From: Periweissella ghanensis
GTDB lineage: Bacteria; Bacillota; Bacilli; Lactobacillales; Lactobacillaceae
Direction of reading: 5' to 3'
Length of the DNA stretch: 33,441 nucleotides
NCBI RefSeq assembly: GCF_918814755.1
Contig: NZ_CAKKNT010000020.1
Coordinates: forward strand, 1-33,441
The notes under the pieces were generated by a model. The model did no database searches, was not told the DNA's origin, and was given only the letters and a program-made list of their open reading frames with translations. Below are positions 8,001 through 17,086 of this stretch, in pieces. Each line of letters starts with the position of its first letter. Positions within the stretch are counted from its first letter, which is position 1. Position numbers and translations under genes: made by a program.

Positions 8001-8663
8001 TTAAATCGTATCTGTTGCATTTTGGGGCGCATCTAAATAATCTGTTTGATTACGAATAATTTCCGTGTAATGTTCATTATCCGTGGTTTCTAAAATGGTT
8101 AATGAAGTATTACTGATACCGCCACGTGCTCGTAATTGACCTAATGGCACATCAAGTAGCGCCCCTACCCCAGCCGTAATCGCAGCGCCATGTGAAACAA
8201 ACAACAGATTAGCATCCGGGTTATTAGCAGCCACGGCCGTTTTTACGGTACTAGTAAAGCGTTGCATCACCTCTTCAAACGATTCCGCGCCAATTAGGGG
8301 ACCATTCCAAAGTTCCGGATTTTCCCGAAACCCAATATATAGCTCAGGATATTGTGCTTTGACATCTTCAAATTTCTGACCTTCCCATGTTCCCAGGGCA
8401 AATTCTTTGAGGCCACTCTTTAACGTTAATTGCGGATTACCAACTAAATATGGCCAGACACCTAAAGCAGTCTGTCGGGCACGTTTAATCGGACTAGCAT
8501 AAATATGGTCAAAAACAATACCTTGATCCTGAAGATATGTTCCCAATTGCTTAATTTGTTGCCAACTTTCATTTAGAAGTTCGGAATCCCCATTGGCTCC
8601 TTGGTACCGGCCTTCTAAATTCCATTCAGTTTTACCGTGTCGCACAAAATACACTCTTGTCAT
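8001..8663 (-). CDS. Histidine phosphatase family protein (phosphoglycerate mutase-like)
   Basis: This 220-aa protein has the RHG motif (VRHGKTEWN, phosphohistidine H9) near the N-terminus, the partner Arg in ASPIKRARQTA, Glu in GLKEFALGTWEG and the second catalytic His in FVSHGAA. It is a cofactor-dependent PGM-like phosphatase; family members hydrolyse varied phosphate esters. The substrate cannot be told from the sequence. It begins the operon with the TPR protein and recD2. ATG follows GCGGAGG. Confidence 0.9.
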   Translation of the reverse strand: MTRVYFVRHGKTEWNLEGRYQGANGDSELLNESWQQIKQLGTYLQDQGIVFDHIYASPIKRARQTALGVWPYLVGNPQLTLKSGLKEFALGTWEGQKFEDVKAQYPELYIGFRENPELWNGPLIGAESFEEVMQRFTSTVKTAVAANNPDANLLFVSHGAAITAGVGALLDVPLGQLRARGGISNTSLTILETTDNEHYTEIIRNQTDYLDAPQNATDTI

Positions 8664-8681
8664 CGCTAATCCTCCGCTATG

Positions 8682-8710
8682 ATATTAATAATTAGTATAT
8701 CATATATCAA
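8682..8710 (-). promoter_or_regulatory. Promoter of the phosphatase-TPR-recD2 operon
   Basis: TTGATA (8705-8710) and TAATAT (8682-8687) on the minus strand have a 17-base spacer, about 20 bases before the start codon. Confidence 0.45.
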
Positions 8711-8780
8711 AATTACAATACTTCCCGAAGTTAAATTCAATAAATTAACCTGGCCAAATATATTGGCAGACAACAAAAAA

Positions 8781-8827
8781 ATACACTAACAAGTTGGGTG
8801 CAATGACCCACGCTTGTTTAGTGTATT
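8781..8827. terminator. Terminator after mprF, usable in both directions
   Basis: A long stem pairs ATACACTAACAAG and TGGGT with ACCCA and CTTGTTTAGTGTAT around a six-base loop. On the minus strand it is followed by seven T, giving a strong end for mprF. Confidence 0.85.
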
Positions 8828-8836
8828 TTAACGTAT

Positions 8837-11422
8837 TTAATTATTACGGTTGTACTTAAAGATACCAAAGCGGTGCGTAGTTACTGAATCAACGCTTGAA
8901 TTATCCGCCACTAAAAGTGCAATCATGACATACAAGATAAAACTTGATTTTGAATATGACGTATATCGTGCCCGCCATTCATCAGCATATTTAGCTTTAA
9001 AGCGTCGTAGTCCTTGGAATGAATAGAAGTTAGTCCCAAATTGGTACACCAAATTGGCAATCCGTTCTTCCGTAAAACTACGATAATACGTCCCAACATT
9101 CGCAAGTGGCGCCATCCCCAAGTTAAAATCAACATACCCTTGTTCTTGCATGTAAGTGAATAACTTGATAAACATGAAGTCCATCACGCCCGAAGGTGCC
9201 GCATCATTAAAACGCATTAAATCAATTGAAATTTCAACGGCATTTTTACTATCCATCACCGTCGTAAAGGCAACAATTTTACCATCCGCATCTTGCACAA
9301 TGGCAATCGGTTCCTTTTGAAGATAACTTTCTTTAAAGAATCCTAATGAGAAGCCCTTTTCTTTGCGGCCATGTAGCCAATCATTAGAAACATTACGTAA
9401 GCGTTGCATGAATTCTTCATCAAATGGTGGTTGCACCACGCTAAACACAAAACCTTCCCGTTCGAGTTTGTTACACATCGTCCGTTCGGCTTTACGTTTT
9501 TTACCAGCTAAGGTAAATTCCGGTAATTCAACGTGGGCTTCTTCACCCATTTTAATGAAGTTAAACCCAAATTCATGGGCAAGCATCGCAATCTCTTGGG
9601 ATACTTCATAAAAGACTGGATCATAACCTAAATCATCACTCTCATGAATAAATTGTTCAATCGCCCACGGGAAATCAAGCGGGTTACCGATTAAATCCCC
9701 CATCACAATCAATTTATTATTAACTGGTCGAAATTGAATTGCCACCGTATCTTCACCAGCCGCATTTTGGTAGAAGAAGATTCGCTTGTCATGTAAATAC
9801 GCCAATTGACTAGTTGCATTACCATTAAAGGTTGCAATAATTTGATCTAAGCGCCCTTCATTACCTTCCATTAGTTCCCCAGGCACCATACGATGACCTT
9901 CAAAGAAGCGTTCAATTGAAAAAACAAAGGTCATCACAATTACAATAGCAAGGGCCCCTGAAATCCAAACACTCATTGATGGGAATAAAATAAAATCAAG
10001 GTGTTGGGGCCGAATGAACCGAATATTTTTAATTCCTGGTAAACTATATACTCCAATAACGACATACATCATTACCAAGCCGGCCCAAATGAAACCATCA
10101 ATTGTCCGGGCTTCCCAAGAATAGACAAATTGTTTGCGGAACAACCGCTTGCGACTTAACCAAACTAATAGCATTAAGATAATCGCAAAAGCCACTGATA
10201 AATATGATACTTCATGATAAATCATGTAAATTAATGTAAATAACAAAATAACTAAGGTCGGATAAAGGGCCCGCTTAACTTTAGAAGCAATTCCCCGTGC
10301 GGCAATTAACAGCATAAATCCTAATAGAATACTTGGAAACTCGGAAATGATATTTGCCGACCACGGATTCAAGCGATGTAACCATTTCCAATACGTAAAC
10401 GCATCTGGCACAGTTGCATACAAAATCATAATAACCCCTGAGAAGTATAGTAAGGCACTAACAATCCGGTGGCCAACTGACATTAGAATTTCACCAGGCA
10501 CACCATTGTACCGTTCATTAAAAGTCGTTCCAAAGCTGTGGACTAATAAAATTAACCCAATGGCAAATGGGATAAAGTAATAGGCAATCCGATATAACAG
10601 CATCCATGCTAACGCGAGTTCACGATTAACACCGAGTTCCCCTAAACCAAGGATCATAATAACATCAAAACTACCGATCGAACCTGGAATCAAAGAACAA
10701 ATCCCAATAATCGTCGCCGCAATTAACAGTGGTAAAACTTGATGAAATGGTACTGGCATCCCAAGGGCCCAACCAGCGGTGAAGAAAGTTACGACAACCC
10801 CGGTCCATTCCATAATAGAAATCCCGGTAACTTGAAGTTTAAATTTCGTCGTAATAACATTTTTATTTAACGTTGAAGTCACCCAGACAAACGGAATGTA
10901 CAAGGTTCCACCGACTAACCAGATCCAAAAATTACCAACATAATCAGTCGCAACCCCGGTTAACACCATAATTAACGCCACTAAACTATAAAATGACAAT
11001 CCCGACATAATAAACATAAAGAGCCGGGTTAATGTAGCTGCAAACTGTTTATTTTCGATTTTCTTACCATAGAACTCTGTGCGTAACCCGACACTAACAA
11101 AACCACCAAAGCCGGCTAAGTTATTAATCGTATTAATAACCCAACTACTTTCAAATAAGTAACCAAATGTCAGTTTATTATGTAACGTTTTGTTAAGTAA
11201 GTAGTCATAGGCAATCATTGGGGAGACTCCCAGTAATCCAACCACAATTACTACAATAATTTTCCAAAGGGCGACATTCCCAAACTGGTGGGCTAAAGCA
11301 CCCGGCGATATCGATTTACTAATTGAAATAATTTCTACAAACACGGCTAATGTCACCGTTGCTAAGAAAATTATCTCCAACCACTTTGAATATTTATGAA
11401 ACAAAGCTTTTATTTTCTTCAT
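8837..11422 (-). CDS. mprF: Lysylphosphatidylglycerol synthase/flippase
   Basis: An 861-aa integral membrane enzyme, the usual MprF length. It transfers an amino acid (lysine in the best-known members) from aminoacyl-tRNA to phosphatidylglycerol and flips the product outward, lowering surface charge and sensitivity to cationic peptides. The N-terminal two thirds are hydrophobic segments of the flippase domain. The C-terminal part is the DUF2156 GNAT-fold synthase (VAIQFRPVNNKLIVMGDLIGNP, then FNLGMAPLANVGTYYRSF). The start codon overlaps the hydrolase stop by four bases (ATGA), so translation is coupled. The amino acid specificity is not visible from sequence. Confidence 0.95.
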   Translation of the reverse strand: MKKIKALFHKYSKWLEIIFLATVTLAVFVEIISISKSISPGALAHQFGNVALWKIIVVIVVGLLGVSPMIAYDYLLNKTLHNKLTFGYLFESSWVINTINNLAGFGGFVSVGLRTEFYGKKIENKQFAATLTRLFMFIMSGLSFYSLVALIMVLTGVATDYVGNFWIWLVGGTLYIPFVWVTSTLNKNVITTKFKLQVTGISIMEWTGVVVTFFTAGWALGMPVPFHQVLPLLIAATIIGICSLIPGSIGSFDVIMILGLGELGVNRELALAWMLLYRIAYYFIPFAIGLILLVHSFGTTFNERYNGVPGEILMSVGHRIVSALLYFSGVIMILYATVPDAFTYWKWLHRLNPWSANIISEFPSILLGFMLLIAARGIASKVKRALYPTLVILLFTLIYMIYHEVSYLSVAFAIILMLLVWLSRKRLFRKQFVYSWEARTIDGFIWAGLVMMYVVIGVYSLPGIKNIRFIRPQHLDFILFPSMSVWISGALAIVIVMTFVFSIERFFEGHRMVPGELMEGNEGRLDQIIATFNGNATSQLAYLHDKRIFFYQNAAGEDTVAIQFRPVNNKLIVMGDLIGNPLDFPWAIEQFIHESDDLGYDPVFYEVSQEIAMLAHEFGFNFIKMGEEAHVELPEFTLAGKKRKAERTMCNKLEREGFVFSVVQPPFDEEFMQRLRNVSNDWLHGRKEKGFSLGFFKESYLQKEPIAIVQDADGKIVAFTTVMDSKNAVEISIDLMRFNDAAPSGVMDFMFIKLFTYMQEQGYVDFNLGMAPLANVGTYYRSFTEERIANLVYQFGTNFYSFQGLRRFKAKYADEWRARYTSYSKSSFILYVMIALLVADNSSVDSVTTHRFGIFKYNRNN

Positions 11423-12144
11423 TTACTTCCCCTAAATTTAATAAATTCTACGACTTTTTTGGCAAATAAAATTGGATATGTTTTCCCATACGAATGGTGG
11501 CCCCCGCTAATGATTTTTAATTCACTATTGGGTAACTCAGCGGCAATCCGGCGCGTATGTGATAACCGCACAACGTCATGATTACCACTAATAACTAACG
11601 TTGGTGCTTTAATCGCATGTAAATCTGACCAGGCAACTGGAATATCTTGCATTAATAACTTCTGAATTTGAACGTAGCGTCTAAATTTAGGTGCGATAAA
11701 GCTAACAATCTTAGTCGTCCAATACATAAGCTCATCAACAATGCGGACCCATAACAATAAGCCGGATGTCCGTAAATTTCCCGCATTTAAGACTAAGCTA
11801 GTCACAAATTGCGGATAGTTTTTCGCAAAGACGATTGCAACATTGGCCCCATCACTGAAGCCCATAATCGCGGTTTTGGTAATATTTTCCGCTGTTAATA
11901 AGGCTGCTAAATCATCGGCAATTTGTTCAAAAGTTAGATTTTTCGCAGTATTACTAGATTGGCCATGCGCCCGACTATCAAAAGTTAGCACTTGAAAGTC
12001 GCGTCGATAAATTGCTAATTGCGCATCAAAATAATGGCGATTACCAGCATTACCATGAATTAAGACTAAGTTTTGCGTATCCTTACGTGGATAGAAATCA
12101 TAAGTGATTTGTGAACCATCCTCAGTTATTAAAACCTTCTCCAC
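11419..12144 (-). CDS. Alpha/beta hydrolase
   Basis: A 241-aa alpha/beta hydrolase with HGNAG (oxyanion region), nucleophile elbow GFSDGA, acid ISGNHD and C-terminal His in SGGHHSYG. It is probably an esterase or lipase-like enzyme of unknown substrate. I prefer the GTG at 12144, six bases after GAGGTG, over the GTG three codons upstream, which lacks a clear site. The coupling to mprF is suggestive of a lipid-related role, but that is inference. Confidence 0.88.
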   Translation of the reverse strand: MEKVLITEDGSQITYDFYPRKDTQNLVLIHGNAGNRHYFDAQLAIYRRDFQVLTFDSRAHGQSSNTAKNLTFEQIADDLAALLTAENITKTAIMGFSDGANVAIVFAKNYPQFVTSLVLNAGNLRTSGLLLWVRIVDELMYWTTKIVSFIAPKFRRYVQIQKLLMQDIPVAWSDLHAIKAPTLVISGNHDVVRLSHTRRIAAELPNSELKIISGGHHSYGKTYPILFAKKVVEFIKFRGSK

Positions 12145-12172
12145 TTTCCTCACCTCATTTGCTTTTTAAGCT

Positions 12173-12206
12173 AAAAAAAAGACGTTTGTCAACTGACAAA
12201 ACGCCC
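12173..12206 (-). terminator. Terminator after the rhodanese-like gene
   Basis: On the minus strand GGCGTTTTGTC pairs with GACAAACGTC around AGTT (one bulged T), followed by eight T. It ends only about 30 bases before the hydrolase start. Confidence 0.8.
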
Positions 12207-12215
12207 TTCCAAACA

Positions 12216-12599
12216 TTAGTGTTTAGATGCTTTTTTACCATGCCAACCTGTGAAACCACCTTTAAGAATGTATACCTCAGTATACCCTTCTTTATGTAAT
12301 TTTACTGCTGCACGAGTTGAAAGCCGTGTGGTTGTATCGTAAAGTAAAACTGGTCGATCTTTACGTAAAGCAGCCAAACTTTGCGCAAACATTTGATAAG
12401 AAATATTGCGTGCACCCATGATATGTGCATTGCGGTACTCAACGTTTTCACGCAAATCAATAACTTGGCCTGCTGCGATTAATTCACCGAATTGGGCTTC
12501 ATCAACATATTTAGCGGCGCGTCGGCCTACTACGTACCAGTATACATAATAACCAACAAATAAAATAATGATAATACTTAAAACTAAGTTCAATAACAT
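12216..12599 (-). CDS. Membrane-anchored rhodanese-like protein lacking the catalytic Cys
   Basis: A 127-aa protein with one N-terminal membrane helix (about residues 3-22) and a cytoplasmic rhodanese fold (QVIDLRENVEYRNAHIMGARNI, then VYILKGGFTGWHG). In active sulfurtransferases the segment after the fourth strand has Cys in a CxxGxR-type loop; here it reads LLYDTTTRLS, with Asp where Cys is expected. Sulfur transfer by that loop is therefore unlikely. The gene commonly follows glucokinase in lactobacilli, as it does here. I chose ATG at 12599; its site (GAGAGG) is a little far upstream. Confidence 0.88.
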   Translation of the reverse strand: MLLNLVLSIIIILFVGYYVYWYVVGRRAAKYVDEAQFGELIAAGQVIDLRENVEYRNAHIMGARNISYQMFAQSLAALRKDRPVLLYDTTTRLSTRAAVKLHKEGYTEVYILKGGFTGWHGKKASKH

Positions 12600-12680
12600 C
12601 GGTCTATTAGTTCCTCTCAAAAAAATATCAATACAACCATTATACCAATTTTTTTACATTAAACCATAATTCTAGCAAAT

Positions 12681-12718
12681 AAAAAACTGACACCATCCAA
12701 GGATGAGTCAGTTTTTTT
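12681..12718. terminator. Terminator after glcK, symmetrical
   Basis: AAAAAACTGAC pairs with GTCAGTTTTTTT, and inside it ATCC pairs with GGAT. Runs of A and T flank both sides, so it can end transcription in either direction. It separates glcK from the rhodanese-like gene. Confidence 0.85.
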
Positions 12719-12727
12719 AGGTTTATC

Positions 12728-13693
12728 TTAGTTACGAGCAAGTGATGCGGCACCAATAACACCAGCATCATTTCCAAGTTCAGCAAGCTTAACCTTAGTT
12801 GAAGTACGAACTGTAGCAAAAGCAAATTGCTTAAAGTTTTCTTCAATCCGGTTACGCAAGAATTCTCCTGCAGCTGAAACACCACCACCAATAACAACTG
12901 ATGAAGGGTTCAAGATGTTTGAGATATTTGCTGAGGCAAAACCTAAGTAGTAAGCAACTTTGTTAACTACTTCGTTTGCCAAGAAGTCACCGTCTTTAGC
13001 TAAATCAAAGACAATTTTTGAAGTAACTTCATCACCGTTATCAACCAATGCTTTAAGTTGTGACTTACCAGCGTATTGTTCAGCAAAGTCGTGGGCCAAG
13101 TGAACAACTCCAGTTGCTGAAGCGTATTGTTCAAGACAACCGTGGTTTCCACAAGTACATAAGTAACCATTTGGTTCAACGATCATGTGACCAACTTCAC
13201 CACCAGCACCAGCAACCCCGTGAATTAAATCACCGTTGGCAATCAAACCACCACCAACACCAGTTCCAAGTGTAATAAAGGCTACGTCTTGGGCGTTGTT
13301 ACCAGCACCACGCCATTGTTCACCTAAACCAGCCACGTTAGCATCGTTATCGATTGTCAATGGTAAACCAGTACCAGCTTCGATATCCGCCTTAACGTTT
13401 TGTACATTTTCAGCACTCCAGTTCAAGTTGAACGCTCCTGAAACAGTTCCGTTTTCACGGTTAACCGTTCCTGGAGTCCCCATACCGATACCAATGATAC
13501 GTTCTTTATCCAATTGGTAGAGGTCAAGGTGGTGGTTGATTGAATCAACAATATCTGGAACGATGTGAGAACCGTCTTCTAAAACGTTTGTTTTCACGCT
13601 CCATTTTTGTTGAATTTCACCTTCAGCAGTTAAAATTGCGAACTTGATAGTTGTACCACCAAGGTCAACACCAATGAGTTTGTCTTTAGCCAT
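12728..13693 (-). CDS. glcK: ROK-family glucokinase
   Basis: A 321-aa enzyme phosphorylating glucose with ATP to glucose 6-phosphate. Seen: the ATP-binding GVDLGGTTIKFAIL at the N-terminus, DNDANVAGLGE with the catalytic Asp, a glycine-rich TLGTGVGGGLI, EVGHM, and the zinc-binding CTCGNHGCLE of ROK proteins. No DNA-binding domain is present, which excludes a ROK repressor. Its promoter contains a cre-like site. The small yqgQ gene often found just upstream is not seen here. Confidence 0.95.
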   Translation of the reverse strand: MAKDKLIGVDLGGTTIKFAILTAEGEIQQKWSVKTNVLEDGSHIVPDIVDSINHHLDLYQLDKERIIGIGMGTPGTVNRENGTVSGAFNLNWSAENVQNVKADIEAGTGLPLTIDNDANVAGLGEQWRGAGNNAQDVAFITLGTGVGGGLIANGDLIHGVAGAGGEVGHMIVEPNGYLCTCGNHGCLEQYASATGVVHLAHDFAEQYAGKSQLKALVDNGDEVTSKIVFDLAKDGDFLANEVVNKVAYYLGFASANISNILNPSSVVIGGGVSAAGEFLRNRIEENFKQFAFATVRTSTKVKLAELGNDAGVIGAASLARN

Positions 13694-13760
13694 AATCTAA
13701 ACTTTTCCTTCTCTGTAAATAAAAATCTTAATTAAGAAAATTGAAATTTTCAATACTTTT

Positions 13761-13790
13761 ATTATCGCATGGATGAAAGCGCTTTTTCAA
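13761..13790 (-). promoter_or_regulatory. glcK promoter with an internal cre-like site
   Basis: TTGAAA (13785-13790) and GATAAT (13761-13766) on the minus strand are 18 bases apart. Between and over them lies TGAAAGCGCTTTTTCA (13774-13789), a near-palindrome that differs slightly from the CcpA cre consensus. In this position CcpA binding would repress glcK. Regulation is inferred. Confidence 0.5.
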
Positions 13791-13858
13791 GTGGTTTTTA
13801 ATAAAACATTTTTTTACCCCTACGCTTAACGATTATTTAATAAAATATCAGCGCCAAA

Positions 13859-16036
13859 CTACTGATTTTCTTTGGCCCGAACACGGGTAGCATTGCTCGT
13901 TACCATCAGTGTTACGATGGTTGCTAAGATGGCCCCAATCATTGGATTTAATGTTAATCCCAGCGGAACTATGATGCCGGCGGCTAATAATGTAGCCACA
14001 ACGTTATAGAGCGTTACCCACCAAAGACTACGCTTAATCTTAGCATTAGTGGTATTAACTAACGCTAGCAGCTTTAAAATATCAGTTGGATCTGTTTTAA
14101 CAATCACGACATCGGCCGCTGCAATGGCAATATCTGGGCCGGCCCCAATCGCAATGCCCAAATCAGCTTGTGCGAGAGCGGGACTATCATTAACCCCATC
14201 CCCAATCATCATAACTGGACCTTTTTGTTGATACTCGCGGACAAGTTGAGCCTTTTCGTCAGGCTTTAACTGAGCTTTGACATCACTAATGGTTAAACTC
14301 TTAGCTACGCGCTGAGCCATCACTGGATTATCCCCCGTCAACATCACTGGCGTAATTCCCATTTTTTTCAATTCGCGAATGAATTTAATCGCCGAAGCTT
14401 TAATAACATCCCCTTGGGCAACCAGTCCGACTACCTTATCAGTCGTCACTAAGAAACTAACGGAATTACCAGCATCAGCTAATTTATCAAAGTAATTTTG
14501 ATCAAATGCAATTTCATGTTCTACCAAGTAATCAATCGCAACTAATGCGAAGCGCTGATTATTGATAACCCCAGTTACACCAATTCCCGGTTGGCTTTCA
14601 ATTTCTGAACCGTTCATTAAGCCAATTTTTTTCTTCTTGGCTAGCGCGATAATTCCTTGCGCTAAGGGATGAGTGGAACCATTTTCAAGCGTTGCCATAA
14701 TAGCCAAAATATCAGAATCACTATATTCGGCTGAAATTGATTTTAACGTACGAATTTTGAAGTTTCCTTCTGTCAAAGTTCCCGTTTTATCCATTAATGC
14801 ATATTTAAGTTTGTCTGCATGCTCTAATGGTTCAATGTGTTGAATTAGTAAACCGCGTTGGGCTGTTAGGGTCATTAAGCGATCAGTTACTAATGGGATC
14901 GCTAACTTGAGTGCATGGGGGCAAGCAATTATTAAGACGGTCACAACAAGTGGTAACGCCTCATCAATCCCAATAAACGCCGTCCAAAAAATTAGCACCA
15001 CCACCGCTAGTAATAACGTTAAATAAAATAAGCGCTGTTCAATTTTGTTAGCTGTCATTTGCGTGGTATTTTTTTGACCTTGCGTCTGCATTACCATCGC
15101 TTGCACACGGCCTAGAAAACTATCGGCACCAACGTGGGTTACTCGCATGGTAATGACGCCTTCACCGTTGATTGAACCACCAAGGACCTCATCATCGATT
15201 TGCTTAATGACTTGGGTCGCTTCACCAGTTAGCATTGCTTCATTAGTTGTGGTTTCACCAGCAACAATTACACCATCGGCGGGAATAACTGCCCCTTTAG
15301 CAATCGTTAATTGATCACCAATTTGTAAATCAGCCACAGCAATTGCTTTAATCTCATCTAGCTCATTAATTTGTTGGGCTTCTTTCGGCAATAAAGAAGC
15401 TAACTTATCAGTTGTGGCACCAATTTTGAGAAACGCCTGTTTTTCAATAATCTGTCCCAAAAGCATAATATCAATTAAGACCACTAAGCCCCAAAAGTAA
15501 GGGTTGATAAAATCACCTGTGTGTAAGTAATTCATTACGGTTGCATAGACACTATAGCCATATGTCAAGGTAAGACCCATAGTGGTTAATACCATCGTAC
15601 TTGGCATTTTACTTTTAAGTTCACGCCATGCACCACCAATAAATGGGAGCCCGCCATATAAATATATAATGGTACTAAGTGCTAAGACAATCCACGCTTG
15701 GTACGGAATATTAATTGACAATGGCAACGTCATCCCAAGTGGTTTAGAAAGTCCAATTACCGGTAGACTCAAGATAACGGCGACACTAAGTTTTTGTTTT
15801 AACTTAGTAATTGTACGTGTTGCTTGCCGCCGATCATCTAACACCATTTCTTGGTTAGTCTTAGTTGCCGCTTCTGCTAACTCTTGTTGTTCTTGCAGCC
15901 GTGAATACGAACCAATGGTTTCTGCCATATCAGTTGCTGTTGTAGCAGGTTCACCCTCTTGATTCGCAGGTTTATCACGTTTTAAATCATTAATTAACTG
16001 CTTCATCTGCTCATCAGTTAATTTATTTTTGGCCAT
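13859..16036 (-). CDS. copB: CopB-type heavy-metal (copper) P-type ATPase
   Basis: A 725-aa P1B ATPase. Seen: A-domain TGEAT (about 270-274), membrane metal motif CPH (372-374), phosphorylation motif DKTGTLTEG (416-424), nucleotide-site STHPLAQ and hinge GDGVNDSPALAQAD. CPH instead of CPC, and no N-terminal CXXC metal-binding domain, place it with CopB-like exporters (Cu/Ag) rather than CopA. The charged N-terminal 70 residues are not His-rich. A CopY-type operator lies upstream, supporting copper control. No copY or copZ is adjacent. Confidence 0.92.
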   Translation of the reverse strand: MAKNKLTDEQMKQLINDLKRDKPANQEGEPATTATDMAETIGSYSRLQEQQELAEAATKTNQEMVLDDRRQATRTITKLKQKLSVAVILSLPVIGLSKPLGMTLPLSINIPYQAWIVLALSTIIYLYGGLPFIGGAWRELKSKMPSTMVLTTMGLTLTYGYSVYATVMNYLHTGDFINPYFWGLVVLIDIMLLGQIIEKQAFLKIGATTDKLASLLPKEAQQINELDEIKAIAVADLQIGDQLTIAKGAVIPADGVIVAGETTTNEAMLTGEATQVIKQIDDEVLGGSINGEGVITMRVTHVGADSFLGRVQAMVMQTQGQKNTTQMTANKIEQRLFYLTLLLAVVVLIFWTAFIGIDEALPLVVTVLIIACPHALKLAIPLVTDRLMTLTAQRGLLIQHIEPLEHADKLKYALMDKTGTLTEGNFKIRTLKSISAEYSDSDILAIMATLENGSTHPLAQGIIALAKKKKIGLMNGSEIESQPGIGVTGVINNQRFALVAIDYLVEHEIAFDQNYFDKLADAGNSVSFLVTTDKVVGLVAQGDVIKASAIKFIRELKKMGITPVMLTGDNPVMAQRVAKSLTISDVKAQLKPDEKAQLVREYQQKGPVMMIGDGVNDSPALAQADLGIAIGAGPDIAIAAADVVIVKTDPTDILKLLALVNTTNAKIKRSLWWVTLYNVVATLLAAGIIVPLGLTLNPMIGAILATIVTLMVTSNATRVRAKENQ

Positions 16037-16117
16037 GGTTTTGTCCTCCCAATTTTCCTTGTTACTTTTATATTACTGACAAAAGCACGTCCACCCAGAT
16101 TTTAATATTATCTAGAT

Positions 16118-16127
16118 TACAATTGTA
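16118..16127. promoter_or_regulatory. Cop box (CopY operator)
   Basis: TACAATTGTA is a perfect match to the palindromic TACAnnTGTA consensus bound by CopY repressors of lactic acid bacteria. It lies about 80 bases upstream of copB. Confidence 0.75.
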
Positions 16128-16214
16128 GTTTATCATTATATTTTAGCGAATTAATCAACGTCCGTAAACTAGCAATCATACTGGTTTCACAATGCTTATC
16201 ACAAAATAATCATA

Positions 16215-16263
16215 AAAAAAGGATGTTTGCAAAAGTCACTAAGCTAACTTTTGCAAACATCCT
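16215..16263 (-). terminator. Terminator of the GNAT/anchored-protein operon
   Basis: On the minus strand AGGATGTTTGCAAAAGT pairs perfectly with ACTTTTGCAAACATCCT around a ten-base loop, followed by T7. It separates this operon from copB. Confidence 0.9.
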
Positions 16264-16295
16264 CTATTCGATGCCTATCGTTAAAACTTTAGGCA

Positions 16296-17069
16296 TTAGT
16301 CTTGATACGGCTTTAAAATTTGTTGATACGCTTTTTGGGCATTTTTATCCGGTGATACAAAGATTTGGCCATTAACTGGCGTCGCATTTTGACCATCTGG
16401 TTGCCCATTTAGCCCAACTTGGCCAAACCCAACTAATGGACTTGTTGCGTTGTCAACCTCATACACGACCCCATCATCCCCTAATAAGTATTTATATATT
16501 GGTAAGGCCAGATTAACTTGCGGCGCATAGCCCGCATATGATGTCCCGCCAGTTTGAAGCTGTTGCTTAGGCACGGCGCCAATTTGTTTTTGTAATGATG
16601 TAAAAAATACGACCCCACCCAATAAATGTAATTTAAATTGGTGATACGCACCGGCATTCGTGACTTGCATTAAGCCATTTGGCGCCTTAGCGTACCATGC
16701 TGATGTAGTGTTATTGGTGGGGCTAAAAATCCAATCTGTGACCGCAAACCCCATACCTTGACCATATTGCGCCGCCCAATTATAAAAATCAGCTTGGACT
16801 ACTGAACTTGGGCCACCCGTATAGGTTGCGAGTTGTTCGTTAAATAATTGCTGCATTTTTTGTGGATTATAGTGCAGCTCCCGCGGTGATTTTGGTTTGT
16901 TAATAACCGCTTTAGTAGATTTTTTGGCATGCTTGGTCGTCGAACTTTGTGAACTAACACTAGAATTTGATGTTTGGGGTTGATTAGCCTGTTTTTGATA
17001 ATACAAAGCTCCCGCCCCGATAACCATTAGAATTGCTCCTAGCCAAATTTGAAATTTTGTAATACGCAT
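16296..17069 (-). CDS. Membrane-anchored extracellular protein of unknown function
   Basis: This 257-aa protein has one N-terminal hydrophobic segment (about residues 9-23) with no lipobox Cys. A Ser/Thr/Lys-rich linker follows (to about 60), then a globular region facing outside with WAAQYGQGMGFAVTDW, HQFKLHLLGGVVFFTS and GDDGVVYEVDN. I do not recognise the family. It lies 17 bases downstream of the GNAT gene and ends at a strong terminator, so the two are probably co-transcribed. Confidence 0.7.
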   Translation of the reverse strand: MRITKFQIWLGAILMVIGAGALYYQKQANQPQTSNSSVSSQSSTTKHAKKSTKAVINKPKSPRELHYNPQKMQQLFNEQLATYTGGPSSVVQADFYNWAAQYGQGMGFAVTDWIFSPTNNTTSAWYAKAPNGLMQVTNAGAYHQFKLHLLGGVVFFTSLQKQIGAVPKQQLQTGGTSYAGYAPQVNLALPIYKYLLGDDGVVYEVDNATSPLVGFGQVGLNGQPDGQNATPVNGQIFVSPDKNAQKAYQQILKPYQD

Positions 17070-17086
17070 CAGTCAACTCTTCTTTA

